Source: Neorhizobium lilium
Lineage (GTDB): Bacteria > Pseudomonadota > Alphaproteobacteria > Rhizobiales > Rhizobiaceae
Reading direction: 5' to 3'
DNA: 64,000 nt
Assembly (NCBI RefSeq): GCF_004053875.1
Contig: NZ_SBIP01000003.1
Coordinates: forward strand, 310,001-374,000
Each line of letters starts with the position of its first letter. Within the stretch, counting starts at the first letter, position 1. Positions 29,450-37,972 of the stretch are shown here, piece by piece. Position numbers and translations under genes: made by a program. Under the pieces are notes generated by a model that worked only from the letters and a program-made list of their open reading frames with translations, was not told the origin of the DNA and did not search any database.

Positions 29450-29890
29450 CTAGCGGCGCTTGCGCTTGCTGCAGTAGTTCCAGGTGCGCTTCGGGCCGAC
29501 ATCCACATGGATGATGCCGTTGCAATATTGTCCTATGCCGCCGATACCCGGCGATTCCGCTGCGGCGGCGAGAACCTGCCGATCGGAAACGCCCGGCACC
29601 CGGATATCGGCTGCATAGCAATGACTGTGCTGGGAGCCACCCGAATGCGGGCGATGCCCGGAGGTGACGATCGGCTTGCGTCCCACATCCTGGGCGATAT
29701 GGGCAAGCACCGCTTCCAGCTTTTCCGGAAAGCAACTCGTCCGGACACTGATGCGCTGGACCGTGTAGAAGGCTGAGTAATCGTGCTTGAAGCTGGTTCC
29801 GCGGCGCTTCTGACTGTCAGCGGCAAAGGCCGGTAGGGCAAGGCTCAAGGACAAAAGACCGGCGAGCGCGACACGAAACAAGATGCGCAT
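29450..29890 (-). CDS. Secreted M15-like D,D-peptidase family protein
   Basis: A 146-residue protein with a clear signal peptide (MRILFRVALAGLLSLSLALPAFAAD). The mature part has the peptidase M15A-like zinc pattern: SGHRPHSGGSQHSHCYAADIRV supplies His and Asp, and GIIHVDVGPKR the last His. The final segment is rich in Lys/Arg and Cys residues (three Cys in the mature part). The family cuts or binds peptidoglycan peptides; whether it is enzymatically active is unknown. It stands alone, convergent with murJ. A GGAGATATAC ribosome binding site precedes the ATG. Confidence 0.75.
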   Translation of the reverse strand: MRILFRVALAGLLSLSLALPAFAADSQKRRGTSFKHDYSAFYTVQRISVRTSCFPEKLEAVLAHIAQDVGRKPIVTSGHRPHSGGSQHSHCYAADIRVPGVSDRQVLAAAAESPGIGGIGQYCNGIIHVDVGPKRTWNYCSKRKRR

Positions 29891-30034
29891 GTATATCTCC
29901 TGAAAATGGACCAGCCGTCATGGTTGGCCACTTGCTTCAGCGGGAGCATTTCATTCCAAAAAGTGACGTCAATAAGGAGCAATTTGCTTCAATTTTGAAA
30001 TTGTTGGCCGCAGGAGTTAATCGGGGTTAACCAT

Positions 30035-30196
30035 TCATGGCAAAGTGCTGGAACGCTTTTGCTTTTGAGCCTTGGATTTCAGCGCTTTAGGGCCAAGACG
30101 AAGAGCTTCATCTACACTGTCCGGATGCGGCAAAGATTCTTGGCTTCCCACCTTGGCGGAAGCGCCGCCAGCGGTGGAACTGGAGTAACGCGGCAT
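30035..30196 (-). CDS. Small hypothetical protein, 53 residues
   Basis: A short open frame inside the otherwise empty 353-base gap between the M15-like gene and the next VOC gene. It reads ATG at 30196 to TGA at 30035, beginning MPRYSSSTAGGASAKVGSQE, with a Ser/Gly-rich start, a middle LPHPDSVDEALRLGPKALK and a strongly basic tail (KSKAQKQKRSS). GGAGG lies 11 bases before the ATG. It is hydrophilic, with no signal peptide or membrane helix, and I recognise no family. Codon choice (G/C third positions) looks like that of the neighbours. A non-coding reading is possible. Confidence 0.5.
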   Translation of the reverse strand: MPRYSSSTAGGASAKVGSQESLPHPDSVDEALRLGPKALKSKAQKQKRSSTLP

Positions 30197-30243
30197 GTTC
30201 TGTTAGGCCTCCGCAGGTCCTGATACGCCAAAGGGAGCCTGCC

Positions 30244-30636
30244 ATGTCCAACAGATCGCTGTTTCTCGTCACCCTCATCGTAGATGATTATGACCGCGCC
30301 AAGGGCTTCTATTGCGGGCTGCTCGGCTTCGAATGCGTCTTCGACACTTCACTGCCGGACGCCAAGCGATGGCTTGTCGTAAAGCCGGGCGGTGGAGAAG
30401 GCGCAGCACTGCTGCTGGCGCTGGCGGAGGGAGAGGCGCAGCAGACGGCGATCGGCAACCAGACGGCCGGACGAGTCAGCTTCTTCCTGAAGACGGACGA
30501 CTTCGCCGGTGATCATGCCGCGATGCTGGAGAAGGGTATCCGCTTCCTGGAGGAGCCGCGCCACGAGCCTTATGGCACGGTTGCCGTGTTTGCGGATCTC
30601 TACGGCAACCTCTGGGATCTCATCCAGCACGCCTAA
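30244..30636 (+). CDS. VOC-family (glyoxalase-like) protein
   Basis: A 130-residue single-module vicinal-oxygen-chelate protein: FLVTLIVDDYDRAKGFYCGLLGFECVFD, then GRVSFFLKTDDFAGDHAAMLEKGIRFLEEPRHEPYGTVAVFADLYGNLWDLIQ. The final FADLYGNLWDLIQ with its metal-ligand position occupied by Asp rather than the common Glu is typical of the uncharacterised YaeR/CatE-like group. The substrate is unknown. An AAGGGAGCCTGCC site precedes the ATG. It stands before trpS with a 153-base gap, so it is probably an independent unit. Confidence 0.85.
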   Translation: MSNRSLFLVTLIVDDYDRAKGFYCGLLGFECVFDTSLPDAKRWLVVKPGGGEGAALLLALAEGEAQQTAIGNQTAGRVSFFLKTDDFAGDHAAMLEKGIRFLEEPRHEPYGTVAVFADLYGNLWDLIQHA

Positions 30637-30789
30637 GCAAACATCCTCTTGATCCTTGACTGCGGGCCGTGCATAAGCCCGCCCGTTAGCAACATGGCCC
30701 GCGGGGCGCGACAACCGGAGGCATTCCAACCTTCCGGCGCCGCGCAATCCCAAGGCCTGGGGCCTTCCACCAGCCTGATCGAGGACGAT

Positions 30790-31854
30790 ATGAACAGCTT
30801 CAAGCCGCTAGTCTTTTCGGGCGTCCAGCCCACCGGCAATCTTCACCTGGGCAATTATCTCGGTGCTATCCGCAAATTCGTGGCGCTGCAGGAAAACAAC
30901 AACTGCATGTACTGCGTGGTCGATCTTCACGCGATCACCGCCCAGCTGGTCCACGAGGACCTGCGTGGCCAGACCCGCTCCATCACCGCCGCCTTCATCG
31001 CCTCGGGCATCGATCCGAAGACGCATATCGTTTTCAACCAGTCGGCCGTGCCGCAGCATGCGGAACTCGCCTGGATCTTCAACTGCGTTGCCCGTATCGG
31101 CTGGATGAACCGTATGACGCAGTTCAAGGACAAGGCCGGCAAGGATCGCGAAAACGCCTCGCTCGGCCTGCTGGCCTATCCAAGCCTGATGGCCGCCGAC
31201 ATCCTCGTCTACCGCGCTACGCATGTGCCGGTTGGCGACGACCAGAAACAGCACCTGGAGCTTGCCCGCGACATCGCCCAGAAGTTCAATATCGACTTCC
31301 AGGACAAGATCCGCGCCACCGGCACTGGCGTCGATATGGTCGTGGGCGAAGAACCGATCCATGGTTATTTCCCGCTGGTGGAGCCGCTGATCGACGGTCC
31401 GGCGCCGCGCGTCATGTCGCTTCGCGACGGCACGAAGAAAATGTCCAAGTCAGACCCGTCGGATCTCTCGCGCATCAACCTGATGGACGATGCCGATGAG
31501 ATCCTGAAGAAGATCCGCCGCGCAAAGACGGACCCGGACGGTCTACCGAGCGAACTGGAAGGGCTGGAAGGCCGGCCGGAAGCGGCAAACCTCGTCGGCA
31601 TCTATGCGGCGCTGTCCGACAAGAGCAAGGCGGAAGTTCTGAAGGAGTTCGGCGGCCAGCAGTTCTCCGTCTTCAAGCCCGCACTTGCCGATCTTGCCGT
31701 CACTGTCCTGTCGCCGATCACCGGGGAAATGCGCCGGCTGATGGACGACACGAGCCATATCGACGCGATCCTTAAGGACGGCGGAGAGCGCGCAAGGGAG
31801 CGCGCCGAGCTGGTCATGAACGACGTTTTCGACATCGTCGGCTTCCTGCGCTGA
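30790..31854 (+). CDS. trpS: Tryptophanyl-tRNA synthetase
   Basis: A 354-residue class I aminoacyl-tRNA synthetase charging tRNA-Trp. The HIGH-type motif is [16 protein letters not shown] near residues 11-26, the KMSKS loop is [13 protein letters not shown], and [18 protein letters not shown] is the conserved middle block. ATG at 30790 is chosen by homology; the open frame continues 47 codons upstream without similarity. A strong terminator follows the stop. The 153-base upstream region contains two G/C-rich hairpins, but I see no tryptophan-rich leader peptide. Confidence 0.95.
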   Translation: MNSFKPLVFSGVQPTGNLHLGNYLGAIRKFVALQENNNCMYCVVDLHAITAQLVHEDLRGQTRSITAAFIASGIDPKTHIVFNQSAVPQHAELAWIFNCVARIGWMNRMTQFKDKAGKDRENASLGLLAYPSLMAADILVYRATHVPVGDDQKQHLELARDIAQKFNIDFQDKIRATGTGVDMVVGEEPIHGYFPLVEPLIDGPAPRVMSLRDGTKKMSKSDPSDLSRINLMDDADEILKKIRRAKTDPDGLPSELEGLEGRPEAANLVGIYAALSDKSKAEVLKEFGGQQFSVFKPALADLAVTVLSPITGEMRRLMDDTSHIDAILKDGGERARERAELVMNDVFDIVGFLR

Positions 31855-31873
31855 GCCGACCTACTTTCATCCG

Positions 31874-31902
31874 AACCCGCCGTGCTCCCGCGGCGGGTTT
31901 TC
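31874..31902 (+). terminator. Intrinsic terminator after trpS
   Basis: AACCCGCCG (31874-31882) pairs perfectly with CGGCGGGTT (31891-31899) around an 8-base loop, followed by TTTTCATTTT. Nine-base G/C-rich stem 20 bases after the trpS stop. Confidence 0.85.
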
Positions 31903-31972
31903 ATTTTCATGGGTTGGTATAAGCTCGAAGATACGGCCTTACGGTCGTCAGGATGTGGCGAGGGGGGAAGGC

Positions 31973-32464
31973 ATGGTTTCCAAACGGCTGTCGCGGCTGG
32001 AGGGTCACAGGCGCAAGTTCATGGCCGTCATGGACGGCACGCCGGAATGCGAAAAGGCCGTGCATTACGCCGGGCGCCGCGCCAAGAACACCAATGGAAG
32101 CATGGTCCTGCTTTATGTGATCCCGGACGGCGATTTCCAGCAATGGCTGGGCGTCGAGCAGATCATGCGGGCTGAAGCGCGGGAAGAGGCGGAAGCCTTA
32201 ATGGCAAAAGCCGCCCAGCGGGTGCGCGACACGGTAGGCCTCGACCCTGAGATCGTCATTCGCGAAGGCAATGCCACCGAACAGATCAACCAGCTTGTGG
32301 AGGAAGACCAGGACATCGCCATCCTGGTTCTGGCCGCCGCCTCCGCCAAGGAAGGGCCGGGGCCGCTGGTCTCCGCAGTCGCCGGCCGGGGCGCTGCCTT
32401 TCCCATTCCCGTCACCGTCCTGCCCGATACGCTGACTGACGAGGAAATCGACGCTCTGGCTTGA
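31973..32464 (+). CDS. Universal stress protein (UspA family)
   Basis: A 163-residue Usp-fold protein: FMAVMDGTPECEKAVHYAGRRAKNTNGSMVLLYVIPDGDFQQWLGVEQI at the start, and DIAILVLAAASAKEGPGPLVSAVAGRGAAFPIPVTVLPD at the end. The ATP-binding G-x2-G-x9-G-S/T pattern is degenerate, so it may not bind ATP. Usp proteins support survival under starvation or oxidative stress; the exact role is unknown. ATG at 31973 follows a strong GGGGGGAAGGC; a GTG 18 bases earlier is possible. It is separated from trpS by a terminator and precedes the NifU-like gene. Confidence 0.85.
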   Translation: MVSKRLSRLEGHRRKFMAVMDGTPECEKAVHYAGRRAKNTNGSMVLLYVIPDGDFQQWLGVEQIMRAEAREEAEALMAKAAQRVRDTVGLDPEIVIREGNATEQINQLVEEDQDIAILVLAAASAKEGPGPLVSAVAGRGAAFPIPVTVLPDTLTDEEIDALA

Positions 32465-32573
32465 TCTTGTATTGACCGGAAACGGCCAAAGGCGCACTTG
32501 AACGAAAAGCTGATCGGGCTTATCTTCTTTTGAAGAATTCTAAATTGACGGCCTTTGCGGCAGGAGACATGCC

Positions 32574-33140
32574 ATGTTCATTCAAACGGAAGCCACACCG
32601 AACCCGACGACCCTGAAGTTTCTGCCGGGTAAGGTCGTGATGGAAAAGGGGACGGCCGATTTCCGGAATGCGGCAGAAGCCGAGGCCTCGCCGCTGGCCG
32701 GCAGGCTGTTTGGCATCGGCGGTGTGACAGGCGTATATTTCGGCTACGACTTCATCACCGTCACCAAGGATAGTGCCGAGTGGCAGCACCTGAAGCCGGC
32801 CATTCTCGGCTCCATCATGGAGCATTTCATGTCCGGCCAGCCGGTCATGGGCGGAACGTCGAGCCTTGCGGAGGCATCTGACGAAGAAGGCGAATTCTTC
32901 GACGCGAACGACGAGACGATCGTCGCAACCATCAAGGAATTGCTGGAAACGCGGGTTCGCCCGGCTGTCGCCCAGGATGGCGGCGATATAACCTTCAAGG
33001 GTTACCGCGAAGGCACGGTCTATCTCAACATGAAGGGCGCATGCTCCGGCTGCCCGTCCTCGACCGCAACCTTGAAGCACGGCGTCCAGAACCTGCTCAA
33101 GCACTTCGTGCCTGAAGTTCAGGCCGTCGAAGCTCTCTGA
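32574..33140 (+). CDS. NfuA-like NifU-family iron-sulfur carrier
   Basis: A 188-residue protein with two parts: an N-terminal Nfu_N domain (MFIQTEATPNPTTLKFLPGK, with GVTGVYFGYDFITVTK) and a C-terminal NifU domain with RVRPAVAQDGGDITFKGYREGTVYLNMKGACSGCPSS. The CSGC pair (C-x-x-C) binds a bridging [4Fe-4S] cluster in a homodimer that is passed to target proteins. It resembles the mitochondrial NFU1 type found across alphaproteobacteria. It precedes tsaB by 19 bases, so it probably heads the tsaB-rimI transcript. Confidence 0.93.
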   Translation: MFIQTEATPNPTTLKFLPGKVVMEKGTADFRNAAEAEASPLAGRLFGIGGVTGVYFGYDFITVTKDSAEWQHLKPAILGSIMEHFMSGQPVMGGTSSLAEASDEEGEFFDANDETIVATIKELLETRVRPAVAQDGGDITFKGYREGTVYLNMKGACSGCPSSTATLKHGVQNLLKHFVPEVQAVEAL

Positions 33141-33159
33141 GGACGCTGCCGCTCGCATC

Positions 33160-33855
33160 ATGATTGTTCTGGCCCTCGATACCGCCGGGGTGGATTGCTC
33201 TGCTGCGCTGTATGACAGCGCGGCCGGTCGTGTCCTGTCTGTCGTCTCCGAGCCGATCGGCAAGGGCCATGCGGAACGCCTTATGGCGGTTATCGATCAG
33301 GCATTGGCCGAGGCCAACCTTCAACTTGGCTCGGTCAAGCGGATCGCAGTCGTGGTCGGTCCCGGCTCCTTTACCGGCATCCGAGTCGGGGTTGCAGCGG
33401 CGCGCGGTCTTGCGCTCGCGCTTGGTGTGCCCGCCGTCGGTGTAACGACGCTCGAAGTTCTGGCGCATACCTATCAGGTTGAGCACCCCGGTTCGCCGGT
33501 GGTCGTCGCCATGGATGCGAAGCGCAACGAGGTCTATACACAGGCATTCGGCGCCGACAGCCATCCGCTGAACGGCCCCGCGGCCATTTCGCCGGACGAC
33601 GTGGCCGAGCTTGCAAGAGTTTTGTCCGCAGATGTCACCGGGTCCTGGGCGCCTCGGCCCGAGCAACACCCAGTCGCCGACGACAATCCGGAATTCGCAG
33701 GTCGCGACCGCTTCGATATCGCCGTCGTCGCGCGCATCGGCGCCGGAAAGCCGCAGACCTCCGACCGCCCGAAACCGCTCTACCTCCGCGGTCCCGATGC
33801 CAAACCGCAGACAGGTTTTGCGCTTGAGCGCAAGGCAACATTCACAGCGGATTGA
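33160..33855 (+). CDS. tsaB: TsaB, tRNA t6A synthesis protein
   Basis: A 231-residue ASKHA-fold partner of TsaD and TsaE in making N6-threonylcarbamoyladenosine at tRNA position 37. Features: LALDTAGVDCSAALYD, HAERLMAVIDQALAEA, VVVGPGSFTGIRVGVAAARGLALAL and AMDAKRNEVYTQAF. It lacks the metal-binding His pair of TsaD, as expected. The gene order nifU-tsaB-rimI-fur is usual in rhizobia, and TsaB plus RimI are linked in most bacteria. Confidence 0.93.
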   Translation: MIVLALDTAGVDCSAALYDSAAGRVLSVVSEPIGKGHAERLMAVIDQALAEANLQLGSVKRIAVVVGPGSFTGIRVGVAAARGLALALGVPAVGVTTLEVLAHTYQVEHPGSPVVVAMDAKRNEVYTQAFGADSHPLNGPAAISPDDVAELARVLSADVTGSWAPRPEQHPVADDNPEFAGRDRFDIAVVARIGAGKPQTSDRPKPLYLRGPDAKPQTGFALERKATFTAD

Positions 33856-33940
33856 CGAGCCTGTAGTATCCTGTTTTCTGCCGCGGCCTTTAGTTGCTTC
33901 GGGCATCGAGGATGCGGCGCCAGCCTTTTGCGAATGAACC

Positions 33941-34435
33941 ATGTTTGAAGACTATCTCAGCTGGAAGCCTTTTTTCGAGATCGTCCCGATGAAGGTCGAG
34001 GACTGCGTCGAGATTTCCGAACTCCACGGCCAGCGTTTCCCACGCCGATGGAACGATGGCGAATTTCAGAACCTGCTCTTGCAGGGCGGTGTGTTCGGTT
34101 TTGCGGCACGCCAGACCAATGCTTTCTTCTCCCAGCCCCTGGGCGGCTTTGTCCTGTCGCGCGAGGCGGCGGGCGAAGCCGAGATCCTGACCGTCGCCGT
34201 CGGCGAAAAGTTTGGCCGCCAGGGCCTCGGATGGCGCCTCATGCAGGCAGCGCTCCGGGAAGCCTCGTCCCGCGGCGCCGAAAGCATGTTCCTGGAGGTG
34301 GAGGCTGCCAACGAGGCTGCGGTAAGGCTCTACGGTAAGCTCGGTTTCCACACGGTTGGGGAGAGGCCTGCCTACTATAAAGCGGCCGATGGGACGCGAT
34401 CCTCTGCGCTTGTCATGAGCCGTGTTCTTCGCTAG
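33941..34435 (+). CDS. rimI: RimI-like ribosomal-protein alanine N-acetyltransferase
   Basis: A 164-residue GNAT acetyltransferase. The acetyl-CoA loop is VGEKFGRQGLGWRLMQAAL (R/Q-x-x-G-x-G), with LEVEAANEAAVRLYGKLGF and ERPAYYKAADGTR completing the RimI pattern. E. coli RimI acetylates ribosomal protein S18; the target here is by family only. The N-terminal about 20 residues (MFEDYLSWKPFFEIVPM) form a longer lead-in than in the E. coli protein. It follows tsaB by 85 bases and precedes fur. Confidence 0.88.
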   Translation: MFEDYLSWKPFFEIVPMKVEDCVEISELHGQRFPRRWNDGEFQNLLLQGGVFGFAARQTNAFFSQPLGGFVLSREAAGEAEILTVAVGEKFGRQGLGWRLMQAALREASSRGAESMFLEVEAANEAAVRLYGKLGFHTVGERPAYYKAADGTRSSALVMSRVLR

Positions 34436-34482
34436 TCCCTAAGCAACACCGATATACCGCAATATTCCAAAGGCCGAGTGTC

Positions 34483-34911
34483 ATGACAGAGCTTTCCAAG
34501 ACCCTGGAGGAGCTGTGCGCCGAAAAGGGCATGCGCATGACCGACCAGCGGCGCGTGATCGCCCGCATACTGCAGGAGTCCGACGATCATCCGGATGTCG
34601 AGGAGCTGTATAGACGCTCCTCCAAGGTCGATCCTCGCATTTCGATTTCGACCGTTTACCGAACGGTCAAGCTGTTCGAGGACGAGGGCATCATCGAACG
34701 TCACGACTTTCGCGACGGGCGCTCCCGCTACGAAACCGTGCCGGAAGAGCATCACGACCACATGATCGACCTCAATACCGGCACCGTCATAGAATTCCGC
34801 TCGGCCGAGATCGAGGCGCTGCAGGAGCGGATCGCCCGTGAGCATGGCTTCCGCCTCGTCGGACATCGGCTGGAGCTTTATGGCATTCCGCTGGACAAGG
34901 ACGAGACGTGA
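34483..34911 (+). CDS. fur: Fur-family metalloregulator (Fur/Mur)
   Basis: A 142-residue Fur protein with N-terminal winged helix (GMRMTDQRRVIARILQESDDHPDVEELYRRSSKVDPRISISTVYRTVKLFEDEGIIERH) and the metal-sensing His cluster EEHHDHMIDL. In Agrobacterium the gene at this position, next to olsA, controls manganese and partly iron uptake, and in rhizobia such proteins are often called Mur. The C-terminal Cys pairs of E. coli Fur are absent, as in that group. The stop overlaps the GTG start of olsA, so metal regulator and lipid acyltransferase are translated together. Confidence 0.88.
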   Translation: MTELSKTLEELCAEKGMRMTDQRRVIARILQESDDHPDVEELYRRSSKVDPRISISTVYRTVKLFEDEGIIERHDFRDGRSRYETVPEEHHDHMIDLNTGTVIEFRSAEIEALQERIAREHGFRLVGHRLELYGIPLDKDET

Positions 34912-35720
34912 TCACCAATCTTCGGATCGGTCTCATCGTCATCGCTCTTGTGGTGGTCACGCTGGTCCTCCTGCCGTTCCAGCTTGCCGGCCTTGCCTTC
35001 GATCTCAAGATCCGCCGCTATGTTCCGCGCTACTGGCACAGGGCGGCCTGCTTCCTGCTGGGCATCCGTATCCATGTCCACGGCCGGCTGGAAACGCGGC
35101 GCCCGCTCATGCTGGCCTCCAACCATGTATCGTGGAAGGATATTCTGGTTTTGGGAGCAGTGGCCGACGTGATCTTCATAGCCAAGGCCGAAGTTGCCGG
35201 CTGGCCGATCTTCGGGACGCTTGCCAAGCTTCAGAAGTGTATTTTCGTGGTGCGGGAGGACAAACGCGGAACGGGCAAGCAGGTGAACGAGATCGCCGCG
35301 CGCATGACGGCGGGCGAAATCGTCGTGCTGTTCCCGGAAGGCACGACATCCGACGGCAACCGGCTGATGGAGGTGAAATCCTCGCTGTTCGGTGCCGCCG
35401 CTGCCGCCGCCCCGGAAACACCCGAAGGGATAGTGCATGTTCAGCCCGTCGCAATCGCCTATACGCGGGTGCATGGCATGGCGATGGGCAGGTTTCATCG
35501 TCCCATTGCAGCCTGGCCGGGCGATGTCGAGCTTGCCCCCCATCTTCTGGGCGTCATGAGGGAAGGAGCGATCGATGTGGACGTAGCCTTTGGCGATGCC
35601 ATAGAGTTCCGTGCAGGCGACAACCGCAAGCACCTCAGCCAAGCCGTCACGAGCAGGCTCCGCCGCATGCTGATCAAGCACTTGCGCGGCCGCGATTATG
35701 ACGGCATGACAGCCGACTGA
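34908..35720 (+). CDS. olsA: OlsA, lyso-ornithine lipid O-acyltransferase (PlsC-like)
   Basis: A 270-residue lysophospholipid-acyltransferase-family protein with an N-terminal membrane helix (LRIGLIVIALVVVTLVLLPFQ), the catalytic N-H-x4-D motif as NHVSWKDI and the substrate motif FPEGTTSDGNRL. OlsA adds the second fatty acid to make ornithine lipid and can also act on lysophosphatidic acid. The assignment over plain plsC rests on position after rimI-fur, as in Sinorhizobium and Agrobacterium. GTG start overlaps the fur stop by 4 bases. The first enzyme of the path, olsB, is at 16.4 kb in this window. Confidence 0.85.
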   Translation: MITNLRIGLIVIALVVVTLVLLPFQLAGLAFDLKIRRYVPRYWHRAACFLLGIRIHVHGRLETRRPLMLASNHVSWKDILVLGAVADVIFIAKAEVAGWPIFGTLAKLQKCIFVVREDKRGTGKQVNEIAARMTAGEIVVLFPEGTTSDGNRLMEVKSSLFGAAAAAAPETPEGIVHVQPVAIAYTRVHGMAMGRFHRPIAAWPGDVELAPHLLGVMREGAIDVDVAFGDAIEFRAGDNRKHLSQAVTSRLRRMLIKHLRGRDYDGMTAD

Positions 35721-35831
35721 CGCAAACCGCTTCACGGCGTCGTCTTGCGCGTGGCCTTACGAATACGCATTTGGCTGCACAGCCGCTGATCATCCACCGA
35801 TATCTTTCGTTAAAAGCAGTTTGTAGGAACA

Positions 35832-36455
35832 ATGGATCCACTTGGACAACTGATCGCCTGGGCTGCGGAATATGGGCTGCTTGGGGTGTTCCTCGTCGCC
35901 TTCTCCGAACGGATAGTGCCGATCTTCCCGTCCTATGCGATCCTGGTCGCGATCGGGATCGCGTCTCAGTCCGGCGCCTGGGCCGCGCCGGCAGGGCTGA
36001 TGGCCGCGGTGGCTGGAAGCTATGTCGGCGGGTCGATCTACTACCTGATGGCCGTCAGCGTTCCGGTGGAGCGGGCGACCCGCTTCCTGATCCGTTTCGC
36101 GCTTCTGTTCGGGACCTCTTCGGCACGGGTGGAAAGCCTCATCGTCTACTTCAGAACCAATCAGTCCGCGCTCTCCTTCACATCGCAGCTCATTCCGACC
36201 ATCCGGCTTGTGGCGCCGGCGATTGCCGGCCTGTTGAAGGTGCGGCCAGGCCCCTTTGCGCTTGCGAGCGGCATCGGCGTGACCATCTGGAACGGGCTCT
36301 TCTTCATTATCGGCTATATCTGCGCCAGCTATTCCTTCAGCGGCAACATCACCACGCTCGCCCTCGAGGTCATGATCATCCTGATGGTGAGCGAAGGTAT
36401 CGCCTTCTTCGTCTGGCGCCGTTGGCGGCGCGCCAAGCTGGCGGAAAATCGGTAA
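35832..36455 (+). CDS. DedA/VTT-domain inner-membrane protein
   Basis: A 207-residue membrane protein of the DedA family with five or six hydrophobic segments. It shows FSERIVPIFPSYAILVAIG, VAGSYVGGSIYYLMAV, and FTSQLIPTIRLVAPAIAGLLKVRPGPFALASGIGVTIWNGLFFIIGY, where E/R and the re-entrant T-x-x-R-L-x-x-P are conserved. DedA proteins take part in recycling of undecaprenyl phosphate and other lipid carriers. The member's own role is unknown. It sits between olsA and miaB, separated from both by about 100 bases. Confidence 0.85.
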   Translation: MDPLGQLIAWAAEYGLLGVFLVAFSERIVPIFPSYAILVAIGIASQSGAWAAPAGLMAAVAGSYVGGSIYYLMAVSVPVERATRFLIRFALLFGTSSARVESLIVYFRTNQSALSFTSQLIPTIRLVAPAIAGLLKVRPGPFALASGIGVTIWNGLFFIIGYICASYSFSGNITTLALEVMIILMVSEGIAFFVWRRWRRAKLAENR

Positions 36456-36537
36456 TCCCGGGCCGTCCTGAGATACCTTCCAGCAGGCAGGTGCGGAAAG
36501 GCTTCATTTCCGGACCTTCTTGCGCTATGAGCGGGCC

Positions 36538-37950
36538 ATGAACGAACACGTCTCCATTCCGGTCGCCGCCCCTGATGCTGGCGAGATCAAAAACAGCCGC
36601 AAGGTCTTCATCAAGACCTACGGCTGCCAGATGAACGTCTATGACTCGACGCGCATGGGCGATGCCCTGGCGAGCGAGGGCTATGTGACGACCGAAGAGA
36701 TGGGCGAGGCCGATCTCATCCTGCTCAACACCTGCCACATCCGCGAAAAGGCCGCCGACAAGGTCTATTCCGCGCTTGGGCGCCTGCGCGACATGAAGAA
36801 GGCGCGCGCCGCTGAGGGCAGGGAGTTGATGATCGGCGTCGCCGGTTGCGTGGCCCAGGCCGAGGGCGAGGAAATCATTCGTCGGGCACCCGCAGTCGAT
36901 GTGGTCATCGGGCCGCAGACTTATCATCGCCTGCCGGAGGCCTTGCGGCGCGCGCGCGGTGGCAAGCCGGTGGTCGATACGGACTATGCCGTCGAAGACA
37001 AGTTCGAACATCTGCCGGCGACGGAAAAGGCGACCATCCGCAGCCGCGGCGTGACGGCCTTTCTGACCGTGCAGGAAGGCTGCGATAAATTCTGCACCTT
37101 CTGCGTCGTGCCCTATACGCGCGGTTCGGAAGTGTCGCGTCCGGTCGCCCAGATCGTCGCGGAAGCGCAGCGGCTGGCGGAAAGCGGGGTCCGCGAGATC
37201 ACTCTGCTCGGCCAGAACGTCAATGCCTGGCGCGCCGAAGGCCCGAATGGCCGGGATTGGAGCCTTGGCGATCTTCTCTATCGTCTGGCGGAAATTCCCG
37301 GACTGGCCCGCCTGCGTTATACCACGAGCCATCCGCGCGACATGGACGATCGGCTGATCGATGCGCACCGTGACCTGAGGACGCTGATGCCGTACCTGCA
37401 TCTGCCGGTGCAGTCGGGCTCGGATCGCATTCTCAAGGCCATGAACCGCCGTCACACGGGGCAGGAATATCTGCGGCTCGTCGAACGCATCCGTACCGCC
37501 CGCGCCGACATCGCCATGTCGGGAGATTTCATCGTCGGTTTCCCCGGTGAAACGGATGGGGATTTCGAGGATACGCTGCGCATCGTGGAAGAGGTCAATT
37601 ACGCCCAGGCCTTCTCCTTCAAGTATTCGACGCGTCCCGGAACGCCCGGCGCCGATCTGGCAGACCATGTTTCCGAAGAGGTGAAGGCAGAAAGGCTTGA
37701 AAGACTGCAGGCCCTGCTCTTGAAACAGCAGGCCCGATTCGCCACTTCCTGCGTAGGAAGCGTCATGGATTTGTTGCTGGAGAAGCCCGGGCGCATGCCA
37801 GGGCAGGTGATCGGACGCTCTCCATGGCTACAATCTGTGAATGTTGATGCAAAAACATCGCAGATCGGTGACATTATTCCTGTACGAATCATCGGGACTG
37901 GTCCCAACAGCTTGTTTGCCGAACCGGCTGAGCGTTTGATGGGGGCCTGA
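36538..37950 (+). CDS. miaB: MiaB, tRNA-2-methylthio-N6-adenosine methylthiotransferase
   Basis: A 470-residue radical SAM enzyme adding a methylthio group to isopentenyladenosine 37 of tRNA. The N-terminal MTTase domain has [25 protein letters not shown] and [10 protein letters not shown], giving the three auxiliary-cluster Cys; the radical SAM motif is [21 protein letters not shown] domain ends the protein. ATG at 36538 is chosen. The run miaB-phoH-ybeY-tlyC-lnt is conserved in alphaproteobacteria. Confidence 0.95.
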   Translation: MNEHVSIPVAAPDAGEIKNSRKVFIKTYGCQMNVYDSTRMGDALASEGYVTTEEMGEADLILLNTCHIREKAADKVYSALGRLRDMKKARAAEGRELMIGVAGCVAQAEGEEIIRRAPAVDVVIGPQTYHRLPEALRRARGGKPVVDTDYAVEDKFEHLPATEKATIRSRGVTAFLTVQEGCDKFCTFCVVPYTRGSEVSRPVAQIVAEAQRLAESGVREITLLGQNVNAWRAEGPNGRDWSLGDLLYRLAEIPGLARLRYTTSHPRDMDDRLIDAHRDLRTLMPYLHLPVQSGSDRILKAMNRRHTGQEYLRLVERIRTARADIAMSGDFIVGFPGETDGDFEDTLRIVEEVNYAQAFSFKYSTRPGTPGADLADHVSEEVKAERLERLQALLLKQQARFATSCVGSVMDLLLEKPGRMPGQVIGRSPWLQSVNVDAKTSQIGDIIPVRIIGTGPNSLFAEPAERLMGA

Positions 37951-37972
37951 ACCATTTGGGGAGCTTGCCTAC

